Source of the DNA: Ovis canadensis
Taxonomy: Eukaryota > Chordata > Mammalia > Artiodactyla > Bovidae
NCBI RefSeq assembly: GCF_042477335.2
Contig: NC_091246.1
Span: 215,573,501 to 215,637,500 of the forward strand
Direction of reading: 5' to 3'
DNA length: 64,000 nucleotides
How positions within the stretch are numbered: position 1 is the stretch's first letter; every line of letters starts with the position of its first letter. The notes below the pieces were generated by a model. It saw only the letters and a list, made by a program, of their open reading frames with translations, was not told where the DNA came from and made no database searches. The position numbers and the translations under genes are program-made. Shown piece after piece: positions 21,499-55,037 of the stretch.

Positions 21499-23658
21499 CT
21501 AGAACAAATCGATGGCCCGTCTCAGAGAGCCCACTCGGGCATCCATGGCCCCCCAGTCGTGGTAGCGCCTGTAATCCCCCGGCCGCAGCAGGTACTGCCG
21601 CCCCCGGTAGTTGGGCATCTCGTAGAGGACCCAGCAGCCCTCCAGCACGTGGAGGGAGTGGAGCTCACTGAGCCGGAAGCGGTCGAGGATGCAGGAGCAG
21701 TCTTCCGTGAGCTCGGACACCAGGCCTCCATAGTCATCTCTCTCGTACAGCCTTATCCTGTGAGAGCTGGTCTGTTGTGACAATAAACCAAAGATGAAAA
21801 ATAAGTGTAGGCATCCTGGATGTCAGTAAAAGTGACCCAGCCATCCTGCAGCTTCATGAAGCATGGTTTTCAAACCATCCTGTCACATATGTATCCTCTC
21901 CTTACATTGTTGGTTTAACAAATTGTTGTTGTTGTTGTTTAGTCGCTAAGTCATGTCTGACTCTTTGCAACCCCATGGACTGTAGGCTGCCAGGCTCCTC
22001 TATCCATGGGATTTTCCAGGCCAGAATACTGGAGTGGGTTACCATTTCCTTCTTCAGGGAGGGTATTAAAATAAAACTTACCTGACAAGTAATCTCTCTT
22101 ATGGAAGAAATAAACATTGAAATAAAGTCAACAAAAGGAATTCCTTGAAAGCAAAACAAAAAACAACTATTGTAACTATATTTAGTTGAGTTTACAGAGA
22201 AGATTTAACTCCCTTTTCCATTATGACTGTGTATCCCTGAATCTTATCAAGCATGTTTTTAAGTCACGTTTGCACTCACCATTGACAACAATTCACATTT
22301 GCTCTTAATCCACATGTCTGACATTTTGCCAAGTCACTTGTACCTTTTGAGTTTCTGGCCTCAAAGAAGTTCCTATGTTGTACCTCTTTTTGCATCTGCA
22401 AATTTCCCTAGCCAAATTTTGGTTTCACTTCCTGAATCTGCTTGCCACGACACATAATTTGGTGATTCAGAATGTCCAAATACAAGCTACACATGACTAA
22501 TAGACATTAAGCAGGACTTTGGTGAGGACTACATCTCATGAAATCTTAATGAATGATTTTTCTGACCCTTGTAAGAAACTAGTTGATAATATCTGCTAAA
22601 TACAGGGAGCCACTTACAAGCAGGCATATTGTTGCAGTTTCTAGATCTGTATGTCATAGAGAAGGTATTGAAAATAATCGCCAATACAGTCAGAATATGT
22701 TATACCTATGTTGTTCTCCCATAGTCTGTCAGTATTTTTATCGTTAAGAAATAATGATACACTGATAGATTTTTTTAAACTGAAATTGTGATTTTTATTT
22801 AGAAATTAGGAATCAGCTGCTGCTAAGTCGCTTCAGTCATGTCCGACTCTGAGCAACCCCATAGAGGGCACCCCACCAGGCTCTCCCGTCCCTGGGATTC
22901 TCCAGGCAAGAGCACTGGAGTGGGTTGCCATTTCCTTCTCCAATGTATGAAAGTGAAAAGTGAAAGTGAAGCTGCTCAGTCATGTCCGACTCTCAGTGAC
23001 CCCATAGACTGCAGCCCACCAGACTCCTCTGTCCATGGGATTTTCCAGGCAAGAGTACTGGAGTGGGGTGCCATTGCCTTCGTCATTTTAACGCTAAATG
23101 AGTTTAAATATTTCTGTATGAGAGCATAGTAAAAAGGCATCTATTTTTTTTTCCAGTGCTTGAGAGTTGGGCTTTGTTATTTTACTGTGAACACTAGTCC
23201 TGAGTTGAAACAAACTGACTTTTATAAACAGGAATTTATGGCCCTGGATCAGTGATGCTGTCACACCAGTCGGGTTGAAGCAAGACTCACGTAAGGAATA
23301 GCGCGGCAGGAGCGGATGGAGTCGTTGAGGCCCATCCACTGCTGGTAGTCGGGGTAGTCGCCGCGCCGCAGGAAGTACTGGTGGCCCTGGAAGTTGGGGC
23401 GCTCATACAGCATCCAGCAGCCGCTGTCCACGCGGATGGAGTTGCAGCGGCTGATGTAGGGCTGCAGGTTGGAGTGGTCGCTGCTGCACTCGTAGCGGCG
23501 GCCCTGGAAGCCCCGGTCCTCGTAGAAGGTGATCTGCATGCAGGCGGAACATAACGGGACAGCAGGAAGTCAGCTGGGAGATACCTCCCCCCTCCGCAAA
23601 CACACACATCACACGCAGCAGGCATGGTATGGCACCTCAGCTGGCTCACCTTCCCCAT
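21499..23658 (-). CDS. CRYGA: Gamma-crystallin A, three coding exons
   Basis: Lens structural beta/gamma-crystallin. Minus-strand coding exons are 23650-23658 (Met-Gly-Lys), 23291-23533 (81 codons) and 21499-21771 (90 codons plus TAG), with phase-0 GT/AG introns of 116 and 1519 bp. The product is 174 residues, the usual gamma-A length and one shorter than gamma-B. Exon 3 begins [13 protein letters not shown] and ends RRAIDLF; the TSSH linker and the position next to C2orf80 identify gamma-A. Four Greek-key motifs are present ([33 protein letters not shown]). Compared with the gamma-B copy here, two Cys of the N-terminal cluster are replaced (Arg16, His23), leaving only Cys19. The frame is fully open, so the gene looks intact. 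Intron 2 holds two SINEs. Exon 2 is about 94% identical to CRYGB exon 2. Confidence 0.95.
21918..22062 (-). mobile_element. Bov-A SINE in CRYGA intron 2
   Basis: GTTGTTGTTTAGTCGCTAAG through GAGTGGGTTACCATTTCC. Confidence 0.87.
22815..23085 (-). mobile_element. Bov-A2 SINE in CRYGA intron 2
   Basis: Dimeric reverse copy from CAGCTGCTGCTAAGTCGCTT to GGGTGCCATTGCCTTCGTC. Confidence 0.9.
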
Positions 23659-23707
23659 GGGTGTTGATAGCGGGTGATCGGCGTCCAGTCTGACGGGGAC
23701 AAACGTG

Positions 23708-23770
23708 GCAGCTGGTATATATAAGCAGGATGGCTGCTGCGTTGGCAAGAACAACACAAAAGGGGCCTGG
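23708..23770 (-). promoter_or_regulatory. CRYGA: CRYGA lens promoter: TATA box plus conserved upstream block
   Basis: On the minus strand the region reads CCCCTTTTGTGTTGTTC, then CCAACGCAGCAG, then a TATATATA box (23716-23724) about 58 bp above the ATG. The Sox-type TTTTGT core and Maf-type GC half sites match the well-studied rodent gamma-crystallin promoters. Factor binding is inferred, not shown. Confidence 0.85.
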
Positions 23771-24139
23771 GGGTAGCATGTGAGGGGATTTCCGTGTCCT
23801 CTCTCTCCCTTTTTTTTTTTTCATTTGGGATCATGGGGCAGGGGGCTCTCATTTTCTCTGGCCTTTTCAGGTTGTCCTCACTCGTGCCAGTGAAAGGAAT
23901 TGAAGTCAGCAGAGCCATTGTGACCTTGGAGACAAAGAATGCACTTCTCAGCCTATGCAGGGCTCTAGAAATACATTACGTGCCCAGGATTTTGTACAGT
24001 TTGCCTATGGAAACTGCTGAGAGGAGGTTGGTGGTTCCCCCTGGGGTGATGCGTGACAGTCCTATGAGTTCCAGAAGGACTTGACGTGCTAAGGGCAACC
24101 AAAAAAATTCCTCTAACTGAAAAGCAATTATACTTCCTA

Positions 24140-24335
24140 ACTTGCGAGCTAAGTTGCTTCAGTCGCGTCCGACTCTCAGTGACCCCGTGGACTGTAGCCT
24201 GCCAGGTTCCTCTGTCTGTGGGGTTCTCCAGGCAAGAACACTGGAGTGGGCTGCCATGCTCTCTTCCAGTGTATCTTCCAGACCTAGAGATTGAACCCCC
24301 ATCTCTACTGCTAACACAACCTGGGAAACCCGCAT
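24140..24335 (-). mobile_element. Bov-tA SINE upstream of CRYGA
   Basis: GCGAGCTAAGTTGCTTCAGT through ACACAACCTGGGAAACCC. Confidence 0.87.
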
Positions 24336-26685
24336 TTCCTAAATCACCTTGTCAGTATTATGTGGTTTCGATAAAAATATTTCGCATATGTCAATGCAGG
24401 GAAGAAACAATTAGTGCATGTAGAAGGCTGAGTGTTAATCATAGCTATCAATGAATGGCAAGGTTATAGGTCTTAATTTTATGTTTTTATTTCTCCTTTT
24501 TGTTGTTTTCAGTTTCTGTAACTTTCTATTATGTACATATATCTTTAATGAGGTGAAAAAATAAAATAAACCTGTAAATGTTTAACTTTGAGGTGCTAGT
24601 GAAAGACAGCAAATTTTGTCAATAACCACATTTTGTCTTGAGTTTTAACATCTCCCTTTGGGCTTAAATGACAGAGGTCTCCTGAGACTCTCTGAGACAC
24701 TCCAAGAGCAGGAACATATCCAGGATCCTCTCATTCCCCTCTTCCCTCAACCCATCTTCTAGGGATGCTTTTTATTTTCAAAACTAGTATCATGATTTGC
24801 CTGAGTTTCCCCTCCCTGAAGCACCACTGTTTCATAGGAAGACCCCAGGCAACTGTTTGAGAACCTTTTTCCCTTGCTGCCAACCTACTGCTTTAGAAAT
24901 ACTCTTCAGATATGCTGGGGCAGAATATGACTCAATCCCCCATGCTTTGTCGTCCCATACATATGCAGAGAGATGAAATCAAACATGGGTCCTGGTTCTC
25001 AACCTGTGGAAGGGAATCTAAAAGGATATCCAACTACAGCTGGCAATATGTCCAGAATGCCATTTGTGAAAGTCTTCAGGCAGCATGCAAAGCAAAGGTG
25101 CAGATGTTAAGAGGAAAAGCATCAGTTCAACAGTGTACACAAGGGCCAGAGGACAGACCTAATGCAGCAGGTCTTCTGGTCAACCTTAGTTACAGCCGTA
25201 ATTGAACCAGTGTGGAAAAGGCTGCCTTGGTCTTTCCAGCCACAATGCCACACTGAAATATACCGCCACTTTGAGCAAAAGTCAACAAACCACATGCCAG
25301 TTTTGGCACATGTTAAAGAAAACTATTCTGTGTTAACAAAACCTTAAGATGGCATAACTTATACTCACGTTCATTTGGTCAAATTGCTACTACATGTATT
25401 TATAAACAATTTATAATCAGCATTTTGAAAAGGTATTGAAAGACTAGAATGTTTTCTTTTTCTAGTAGTCCTTGTGTTCTATTGAAAGAAAGCCTGTACT
25501 CATTTTTCTTTTAAGGCTTTATTGAAATGAGTTTAAATGTTTCCATGTGAGAGCATAGTAAAGGCAATTGATGAAGGTTAATTTTATTTTGGATTGAAAC
25601 TTTGGAAAACTGCCCCCTACTCCACTATTCTGTGATGTTCAGTGCTAAACATTTGTAAAATGTGCTGCAAAGTCAGCTTACTCTAACACAGAAATGGTAT
25701 ATAGTTTCAAAATTCTCCAGCCAACCATCTTCCAGTCACAATTAAGTAGCATAAGATACATACTTGCTATTAACCACAATATGGCCAAACAACATGATTC
25801 TAAGATAAGAAAGCTCAACATCCAAAATAACACTTCAATGCACTTTGCATCAAAAGCTCATTGCAAAGAAAAATATGCTGGCAAGAGTTGCAGTTTTAAG
25901 ATGATGGTTCCCTTCTTCCAGAGACTTTACTATGAACTCCCCTGGTGCAATTCCAGGTTTCTAAGTGACCTGCAGAATAAAAAGATGATTATGGTATCAA
26001 ACACATCAGTTTAAAATGGACACAAACATTAGCTTTCAAGTTATAGGGAGTTAAGGTCAAATATCAGATACCAAGTTACTGACAAAGATGAGCTAAAACA
26101 AAAGTGGGCGCAAAAGAATTTCCCTGGAATTCTCAGACATTTGGAAATTGACTTATATTTCTCAATTAAATGTAATACATGATCCCACACAGGGAAATTA
26201 TTAGGTTAATAAAACACTTTATAGTGTATTTCCTAAGAATAAAATTATTCTCTTAAATAACCACAGGATGGTTATTTGTGAATTTTTTTTTTTGTCCTTG
26301 TTCTTTGTTCTTATTTGTCTTTCACTCTTTTTCTACCTTTCCTAGGATGTGGTGTTGCTCATACCCATTTTAACTAATAAATGAACTATTAGTACCAAGT
26401 AGTACAAAAGAAATTTTGGAAATTGTTTTCCAGAATACTTGGATTAAAAAAAAAAATTCTTATTTTCCCCTTATTTACTAAAGAAATTCGGTGACTGGAA
26501 ATAAATAGAAAATTCTGAATAATATCTTGCAGTTTAAAAATGTTCATCAGCTAAAAGACAGGATATAGTATCCATAAGGCATAAAAGAAAAGACTAAGAA
26601 GCTTAAACATATAAATGAAAGATTTCTTCAAACAATAAACTAAAAAGCATTTTTAATACATTTGAAAACATTTTAAAAATTTATT
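24336..26685. other. Long repeat-poor interval between CRYGA and the C2orf80 3' end
   Basis: No gene or clear repeat recognised in about 2.3 kb. An open frame at 24912-25205 has no recognisable relative. About 25525-25568 resembles part of CRYGA intron 2. Confidence 0.45.
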
Positions 26686-26689
26686 TATT

Positions 26690-26998
26690 CATTTATTTTG
26701 GCTGCGCTGGGTCTTCATTACTGTGTGAGGGTTTTCTCTAGTGCCAGTGAGAGGCATCTACCCTGTAGTCGTGGAGATCAGACTTCTCATTTCAGTGGCT
26801 TCTCTTATTTTTGAGCACAGACTCTAGGCACATGGGCTCAGGAGTTGTAGCTCTTGGGCTCTAGAGCACCGGCTCAGTATTTGTGGTCCATGGGCTTAGC
26901 TGCCCAGAAGCGTGTGGCATCGTCCTGGACTAGGGATGGAACCCATGTACCCTGCACTGGCAGGTGGATTCTTAACCACTGCACCCCCAGGGAAGTCC
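26690..26998 (-). mobile_element. CHR-type SINE, long form
   Basis: TTATTTTGGCTGCGCTGGGT through GGTGGATTCTTAACCACTGC and CCCAGGGAAGTCC; a nearly complete antisense CHR element. Confidence 0.85.
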
Positions 26999-27833
26999 TT
27001 TCCTACACTTAATAAACTATTTATTTTATTTACTTGTTTCTAATCAGTTAGCTGTACATGTGTTAATATGTATATTGATGTGTGCATGTATGGCAAATAT
27101 TAGAATTGAAGATTATTCACAGTTGTTACTTCTGAGGAGTAGGACAGGGGTGTGGGAAAGAGAGGATTCTTTTACTTTTCACTATGTAATTTGGAACTTT
27201 TACTGTAAGTACTACTATTTTAATTGAAAATTAATTTGGAAAGTACATTACCCAAGAGTTGGAAAAGATGCCTTAAGTACACAAATATCAACAATAAAGC
27301 ATGAAAAGCCCTCACAAATGTGGTTTTTGCTGCTTAGTTACCAAGAAAGGGCCATGTAGGAGGGATTCATCTCAAGATCTGGCCTTACTGGAAGATGGAC
27401 ACTTATTCTGTTGACATGCCTGGGTTTACAAGCATCAGTTAACCTATGGGAAAAGCTGGTCCCCAGAAACGAGCCTCTCAATCAGTATGGACAGGGCACA
27501 GTGATATGAGCACACTCACCTAAGGACCATTCACTTACTGCTAATTCACCAATCAACAATAACTACTAAATATCTACTGCCTGGAAAGAACTTGACATCC
27601 ATGTGGGAAATAATAAGGGAATAAAAGATCTGCTTCCATCAAGAAGCCAACAATCTTCGATGGTTATGAAAGAAAACATACAGGGAACGAAATTATATTT
27701 TCAAAATAACATACCAATGAATAATCTTGAGAGCTAGATTTTCCGGACATAGGGTGCATAGATGAGCCTCAGAGGGCAATGAATCACTGTTTCAGAGATC
27801 TGTTTTTTCATGATTAAGCTTAAAGTGGTGATT

Positions 27834-27835
<2 letters not shown>

Positions 27836-27869
<34 letters not shown>
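27836..27869. repeat. (GT)17 microsatellite
   Basis: 34 uninterrupted bases of GT. Confidence 0.97.
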
Positions 27870-27874
<5 letters not shown>

Positions 27875-27934
27875 CTGGAGTTGTTACTGTTTTCTTATTT
27901 TCTGTGTTCTGTTTTACTTCCTAAAGTTTGCTAG

Positions 27935-28150
27935 GCCTTACCTTATGGCTCAGACAGTAAAGAATTCGCCTGAAATACCAGAGACCCAGATTCAATCCCT
28001 GGGTGGGGAAGATCCCCTGGAGGAGGGCATGGCAACCCACTCCAGTATTCTTGCCTGGAGAATTCCCATGGACAGAGGAGCCTGGCAGTCTACAGTCCAT
28101 AGGGTTGCAAAGAGTTGGACACAACTGAGCAACTAAGCACACAAAGTTTG
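27935..28150 (+). mobile_element. Bov-tA SINE
   Basis: ACCTTATGGCTCAGACAGTA head, Bov-A body, ending GGACACAACTGAGCAACTAA. Confidence 0.9.
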
Positions 28151-28249
28151 CTATTCCCAAACTTATATTTTTAAAATTATTACCTACTTCAAAAAGATCT
28201 TCAGTAACAAAGATATGGTTCTAGAAAAGCTATACCTTCAAGTCTCATT

Positions 28250-28450
28250 ATTGTTATTTGTTGTTTAGTCGCTAAGTCATGTCCAACTCTTTCACAAACC
28301 GATAGACTGTAGCCTGCCAAGTTCCTCTGTCCATGGGATTTTCCAGGCAAGAATAAAACCATTTCCTCCTCCAGGGGATCTTTCTGACCCAGGGATTAAA
28401 CCTGCATTACACGCAGATTCTTTACCATTGAGCCACTGGGGAAGCCCAAA
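28250..28450 (-). mobile_element. Bov-tA SINE
   Basis: GTTTAGTCGCTAAGTCATGT through GAGCCACTGGGGAAGCCC. Confidence 0.88.
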
Positions 28451-28549
28451 TCTCATTGTAGCAAATGTCTTTAAAGGAAAACTCAATATTTTGTAAGTAT
28501 TTCCTGATAACATGGTTGTTCTGCTACAGGAATAACCCATATTAAAAGC

Positions 28550-28765
28550 CTAATATTCCCTGGTGGCTCAGACTGTAAAGTGTCTGTCTACAATGCGGGA
28601 GACCCTGGTTCGAGCCCTGGGTTGGGAAGATCCCCTGGAGACGGAAATGGCAATCCACTCCAGTACTATTGCCTGGAAAATCCCATGAGCAGAGCCTGGT
28701 AGGCTACGATCTATGGGGTCACAAAGAATCAGACACGACTGAGCGACTTCACTTTCACTTTCAAT
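28550..28765 (+). mobile_element. Bov-tA SINE
   Basis: TTCCCTGGTGGCTCAGACTG head and body ending GCGACTTCACTTTCACTTTC. Confidence 0.9.
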
Positions 28766-28974
28766 ATGACCAAAGATTTCAGGCAGTTCTTAAAGCTATG
28801 ATTTGCTATGATAAGATTATATTTCTAATCAGTCAATAGTTGGCCTCAGAAAACCTGAACAAATCCTGAGCCCTGTGTGACTCAGCCTACTGAGAGATTC
28901 ACATTTAAAAATGCAGAGTAAAGCAACCAAGCTACATAAAAAGGAATTTCAATTTTCACTTGTGTTTCTTGAAT

Positions 28975-29185
28975 GCTTAGTCACTCAGTCATGTCTGACT
29001 CTTGGCAACCTTTTGGACTGCAGCCCACCAGGCTTCTCTATCCATGAGATTTTTCAGGCAAGAACACTGGAGTGAGTTGTCACTTCTTCCTTCAGGGGAT
29101 CATTCCCAGCTCAGGGATTGAACCCACATTTCCAGTGTCTCTTGGGTTGCAGGCGAATTCTTTACCTGCTGAGCCCCTGAAATTC
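28975..29185 (-). mobile_element. Bov-tA SINE
   Basis: GCTTAGTCACTCAGTCATGT through ACCTGCTGAGCCCCTG. Confidence 0.87.
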
Positions 29186-29789
29186 CTGAAGCAAGCTCAA
29201 TTCAGAACCTAGTGATTCTGTTTTCAAAATTCCTCTTTCCCTTTCCTACCTTACAACCTCCAGCTGACCCAGAGTCTCTCATTCAACAAAATCCTAAAAT
29301 ATCCCAGCCACCCCTTCTCCCCAGCCTAAACTACTTTTCTGATTCTCTCCCTGCCTTTAATATATTGACCACCTTGGTCTCTCTGACTTTAAAAGTTTCC
29401 TTTTCACTTTGTACATTATAATTGAGAGCACAGTGTTGGAATGTCAAAGAACCCTCCTTGCTTTCTCCTTCCCTTCCAGCCTTGTCCATCTCTGACCATT
29501 ATCTGAAGTCGGCAACATAAATGTCTAAGGAATCAGATAGGCAGGGCAGAAACAGCAGAGATACAAAGCAGGCAAAGATAAAATTCTTATTATTAAGAAA
29601 GGGACCAAGAATAGGAACATTTGACACAGATATGAACACAGATTCTCTCCTCAACACTTTTACTCGAATCAACAGAATACTAGTTGGTTAACTGTGGTTA
29701 GTATTTCTTAAATGATGAAAAGATAATAATGGTCAATATTTGGGAGTTAACTCGGTTTTAATTCCTTAAGACCCATAATATCAGTTAAT

Positions 29790-30200
29790 TATTCAGTAAC
29801 CTTGAGAGGTAAATACCATTGTTCTTCCCATTTTACAGAGAAGGAAACTTAAGGCCTCTCAGAGGGAGAGGGAGAGGGTGGGATGATTTGGGAGAATGGG
29901 AATTCTAACATGTATACTATCATGTAAGAACTGAATCGCCAGTCCATGTCTGACGTAGGGTGCAGCATGCTTGGGGCTGGTGCATGGGGATGACCCAGAG
30001 AGATGTTGTGGGGAGGGAGGCGGGAGGGGGGGTCATGTTTGGGAACGCATGTAAGAAAGATTTTAAAATTAAAAAAAAAATAAAAATAAAAATAAAGATT
30101 TGAAAAAAAAAAAAAAGGCCCAGATAAGTTAAGCAACTTGCCTAAAGTCACACAGCTGATAAATAATGGGCTTTAGTTTCAAAGCCAGAACATCTAACAC
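29790..30200. mobile_element. MIR remnant split by an L1 insertion
   Basis: MIR core pieces CATTTTACAGAGAAGGAAAC (to 29850) and TAAGCAACTTGCCTAAAGTC (from about 30127) are contiguous once the inserted L1 is removed. It lies just past the C2orf80 stop. Confidence 0.65.
29857..30114 (+). mobile_element. Ruminant L1 3' end with poly(A) tail and target duplication
   Basis: GAACTGAATCGCCAGTCCAT through TAAAAATAAAAATAAAG and a poly(A) tail. AAGGCC at 29851-29856 and 30115-30120 flanks it. Only the last 250 bp of L1 is present. Confidence 0.75.
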
Positions 30201-30246
30201 CCAAAGGCTAGACTTTTAACTATAAGTACTCCCCAAACACCTGGTA

Positions 30247-51483
<21,237 letters not shown>

Positions 51484-52228
51484 GATTAAAGGCTTATCCA
51501 GCTGAGCAGGTAACTGCAGCTACACTGCACCTTTATCCTTTGGAAAGACCCTGCGTCTCTGAGCCTTGAAGCTACAGCAGCAAATCAGAGAGAATTTGAA
51601 TAAAGGATGCTATCACTCCTAATACCAGTCATGGAGTCCTAGGCTCTGGAAGGGATCTGAGAGCAGGCCTCTTATCCAGCAGGTTTCCAGGTCAGAAAGC
51701 TGCCTGCCAGCCAGTGCACTGTGCCTTGAGTTTATCTGACACTTCTTATCCCTTCCAAATTTTTTGTCAATATTCATCATTTACTTATTATTGCAATAAA
51801 CTCACAAGTAAAACAGACATGGCTCATATAATTGTGGATGAGACTATATAGACAGAAGAATCCAAACACAGATGGTTTGTGATCTGAATATGTTTGAGTT
51901 CTGTGTGCATTCAACATAGTGACTCTCTGTGAATCCACCTGGTTCATGGCTTGTGATGGCATTTTCTATAGAACCTGTGTACAACTTCCTATGGCCAGCA
52001 GGTCCTTGTAGAAACATGTGGTGATGACAAAGGTGAGGCCATATCTGCAATTCTCACCCCCACTTTGAACCAGAAATTGAAGCCCAGGTGATGGGGTCAA
52101 ATGGGGCCTGACATCACAAAAAGGAGTTAGTTTTTTACAAATTATCACCATTGGATGGGGTGCCCAGAGATAGGTATATAAATGGGATATCAACTTTATC
52201 TGCAGTGTTTTATTTCTATAAAAAAATT
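51484..52228. other. Sequence upstream of the C2orf80 start codon
   Basis: Should hold the 5' UTR and perhaps promoter or non-coding exons of C2orf80. No TATA box, CpG cluster or clear splice pair could be assigned. Confidence 0.4.
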
Positions 52229-52229
52229 T

Positions 52230-52652
52230 AAAGCAAATTGTGATGGTTAATTTTATGTGTCAACTTGGCTGGGCCATTCTGCCCATATTTATGGCCAAAC
52301 ATTATTTTATTTATTTATTTTTTTTGCACAGGTGGTTTCTGAAGGAGATTAGTGTTTAAATTAGTGGACTTTGAGTAAAGCAGATGACTCTCCATTATGT
52401 GGGTGGGCTTCATCCAATCAGCCGAAGGCCTTAAAAGAACAAAGGCTGATCTTTCTGAGCAAGAAGGAATTCTGCCAGAAGACCACTTTCAGACTTGAAC
52501 TGCAGCTCTTCATTGCATCTCCATCCTGACCGCTGACCCCTTTTGACTTTTGGACTGATCAAGCCACCACGATCACGTGAGCCAGTTCAATAAACTAATT
52601 TTCTCCCTATATTGTTTCTGTTTCTCTGGAGAACCCTGGCTAATACACATCT
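52230..52652 (+). mobile_element. ERVL-type LTR (MLT2-like)
   Basis: Opens TGATGGTTAATTTTATGTGT, closes GAGAACCCTGGCTAATACA, and includes CAATAAACTAATTTTCTCC as poly(A) region. A T-rich expansion lies near 52300-52325. Subfamily from memory. Confidence 0.8.
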
Positions 52653-52884
52653 AAGCAAATTGTTAACATTTCTTGACTCTGGAATTATAGGCCTATGAAT
52701 ATTCATTATATTACCTTCTCTACTTTTGAAATTTTGCACGTGTCTTTAAATCACTACTCCTAAAAGGCTGGGGGAAAAAAGCTTTAAAAACTTCTAAAAT
52801 GGTAGCATATAAACATTAAGCTTTATTCAGTTAAGCTCTCCAACAATAATTGGATGCCACTGATTTAAATAAATTCTTCACCTG

Positions 52885-53095
52885 TGCTTAGTCACTCAGT
52901 TGTGTCCGACTCTTTGCAACTCCATGGACTATAGCCTGCCAAGCTTCTTCCTCTGTCCATGGGGATTCTCCAGGCAAGAATACTGGAGTGGGTTGCCATG
53001 CCCTCCTCCAGGGGATCTTTCCATCCCAGGGATCAAACCCAGATCTTCCGCATTGCAGGCGGATTCTTTACCGTCTGAGCCACCTGGGAAGCCCA
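52885..53095 (-). mobile_element. Bov-tA SINE
   Basis: GTGCTTAGTCACTCAGTTGT through GAGCCACCTGGGAAGCCC, a well-preserved copy. Confidence 0.92.
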
Positions 53096-53789
53096 AATTC
53101 TTCACCAAATCAATTAAATTATTTTGGACCATACTTGCTGTGCCTTCATCTGCTAAAGCCTTAGATGAGATGGAGAAAAGGGAATAAAGCTGGAGCATTC
53201 CATAGGAATTGAAGTAAAGATAAAGAAGACAGGACTGTTGTGCCCTACAGGAGAGTCAGCTGAGAGAGGACACTGCAAGCCAGAAAGGTTTTCTGGTGGC
53301 TTAGACAAGGAAAAGTGCTGGGCCTGGAGAGACCAGATGCCAGAATGTGAAGTCTGCTCCACCACTGACTGCTGTAGCCACGGCCAAGCCTCTTGGCTCT
53401 GCTGCCCCCCAGTCTCAGGTGTTGTCTAAAATGTGATGAGGCTGGTTAACATCATCCAGAGCACCTTTCACCCTAACATTCCACAACTCCATAAAGGCTA
53501 GCACTTATGGAAGATTGTGTTATCATGCTTCCAATTCAATAATTAGAAAAACAGTTGTTGATAAACATTTGCCCTACCTCAATTCCTTGACTGGAGTGGG
53601 GCTTAGATGCCTTTTTAAGAAGCAAAAGATTAAGCCTTTGCTTTAATCTATTCTTATTTTCTAATTCTTGGCTAGCCCTTTGAATTTCAGATGCACCAAT
53701 TATAAAATGTGAGTCTGTTGGTTGTTGGGACAACTTTCTCTTAGACCCATTTTCCTTCCCCCTTATCATTCAGTGTGGCATAATAGGCA

Positions 53790-53928
53790 GGTTTTTTTTT
53801 TTTTTTTCCCTTTTTTTGGCCATGCTGCTTGGCTTGTGAGATCTTGGTTTGGTAACCAGGGAATGAACCCATTCTCTTAGCAGTGAAAGTGTGATGTCTT
53901 AACCACTGGACCTCCAGAAAATTCCTGC
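53790..53928 (-). mobile_element. CHR-type SINE fragment
   Basis: T run followed by GGCCATGCTGCTTGGCTTGT and CTTAACCACTGGACCTCCAG. Confidence 0.7.
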
Positions 53929-53929
53929 A

Positions 53930-55035
53930 AAAGATTTTTAAAATATGAGGAACTTCCATTCCACAAGGCCAGAGGTCGGCAGACCCTGTGAAACCACCTT
54001 GGATGAGTAAATTTGCTTCTCTGTGTTTTCATGTTTCCTCCTCTATAAAACAAGCATTGAGTGATTGGAGGGGTTTCTGCCAGCTGTCCAGTTCAGTGAC
54101 TTACATGCATTGTGCCTGGTTGAAAGAGGACCATTTGCACAGACTCTGTTCAGCTTAAATTTGAATTCAGCCAGTCACCCCTCTTTTCTGTCTATAGAGT
54201 TTTAATGAAACAAGATTCTGGCTGGAAACACACAGAAAAGAGCTGCTAAAAAGGTGTCAGCCATCTCATGCATCAGCTGTTTCATAGAAACCACCTTCCC
54301 CCAGAAATCACAGCCCCCATTTTCCATAGGAATATCACATCCTTTAAGAATATCTGCACACTCACAGCAGGTCCCCACTCTGTACCCCACATCTATGGTA
54401 CAGGTCTTTCAGACTGAGTTCTATTAAGAAATTCCCCTTTCATAATCTCTCACCAGCCAGGGTGATCCCAGTGCTTTTGTTCTCTCTGTGCTTCTGGAGG
54501 CGTGCTTGAGCATCCGCTGGGCTGGTGTTCAGAGACATTCAGAAAAATAGATGCTTTTTTTTTTTTTTTTTGGGAGGTTGCTAGGAAACGGTGACTGAAT
54601 GAAAATAGTTTGTTTTTTAAATACACCTACACACGATGAAGGGAAAAAAGAAATCTTACTTTTGGGACAGGAATATGATCTTGACCTGGAGTTCATGGAT
54701 CTTTTTACCTAAGCAGGCTTTGGTTTCCCTTCTAAATGATTCATGGAAAGGTGAGAGCCTGCAAGCCTTCCACCTCCCCCAGGAGCTTTTGTACAGCTCA
54801 GTGGGAGACCCTGGAGTCAACTGACCAAGCAAGGATTTCTAGGGAGCCAGTGAACCTCTGGCTCGCCACACACACAGGCTGATTCTACTCGGTGACCACA
54901 GACATGGGGGCAGGGAAATCTTGAAGAAGCATTACCATTTCTCTCCTGCTAGGTGGTCTCCCTGCCCACACATCTGTTCCTCATCTCGAACACTTCCTCC
55001 CTTGCTTAAAGCTTGCTGACAATCTCCCATTGCTC
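53930..55035. other. Unassigned intergenic stretch
   Basis: No gene or repeat family recognised apart from a 19-base T run near 54557. Confidence 0.4.
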
Positions 55036-55037
55036 TT

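Noticed and set aside
24912-25205. 97-codon plus-strand frame
   Set aside because: No recognisable family, no splice or promoter context; length is within chance expectation.
25500-25600. Possible third gamma-crystallin remnant upstream of CRYGA
   Set aside because: Only about 40 bp resembles CRYGA intron 2; no Greek-key coding sequence was found in any frame between 24 and 30 kb.
28560-28640. tRNA-like sequences at the heads of plus-strand SINEs
   Set aside because: These are decayed tRNA-derived promoter heads of Bov-tA elements, not functional tRNA genes.
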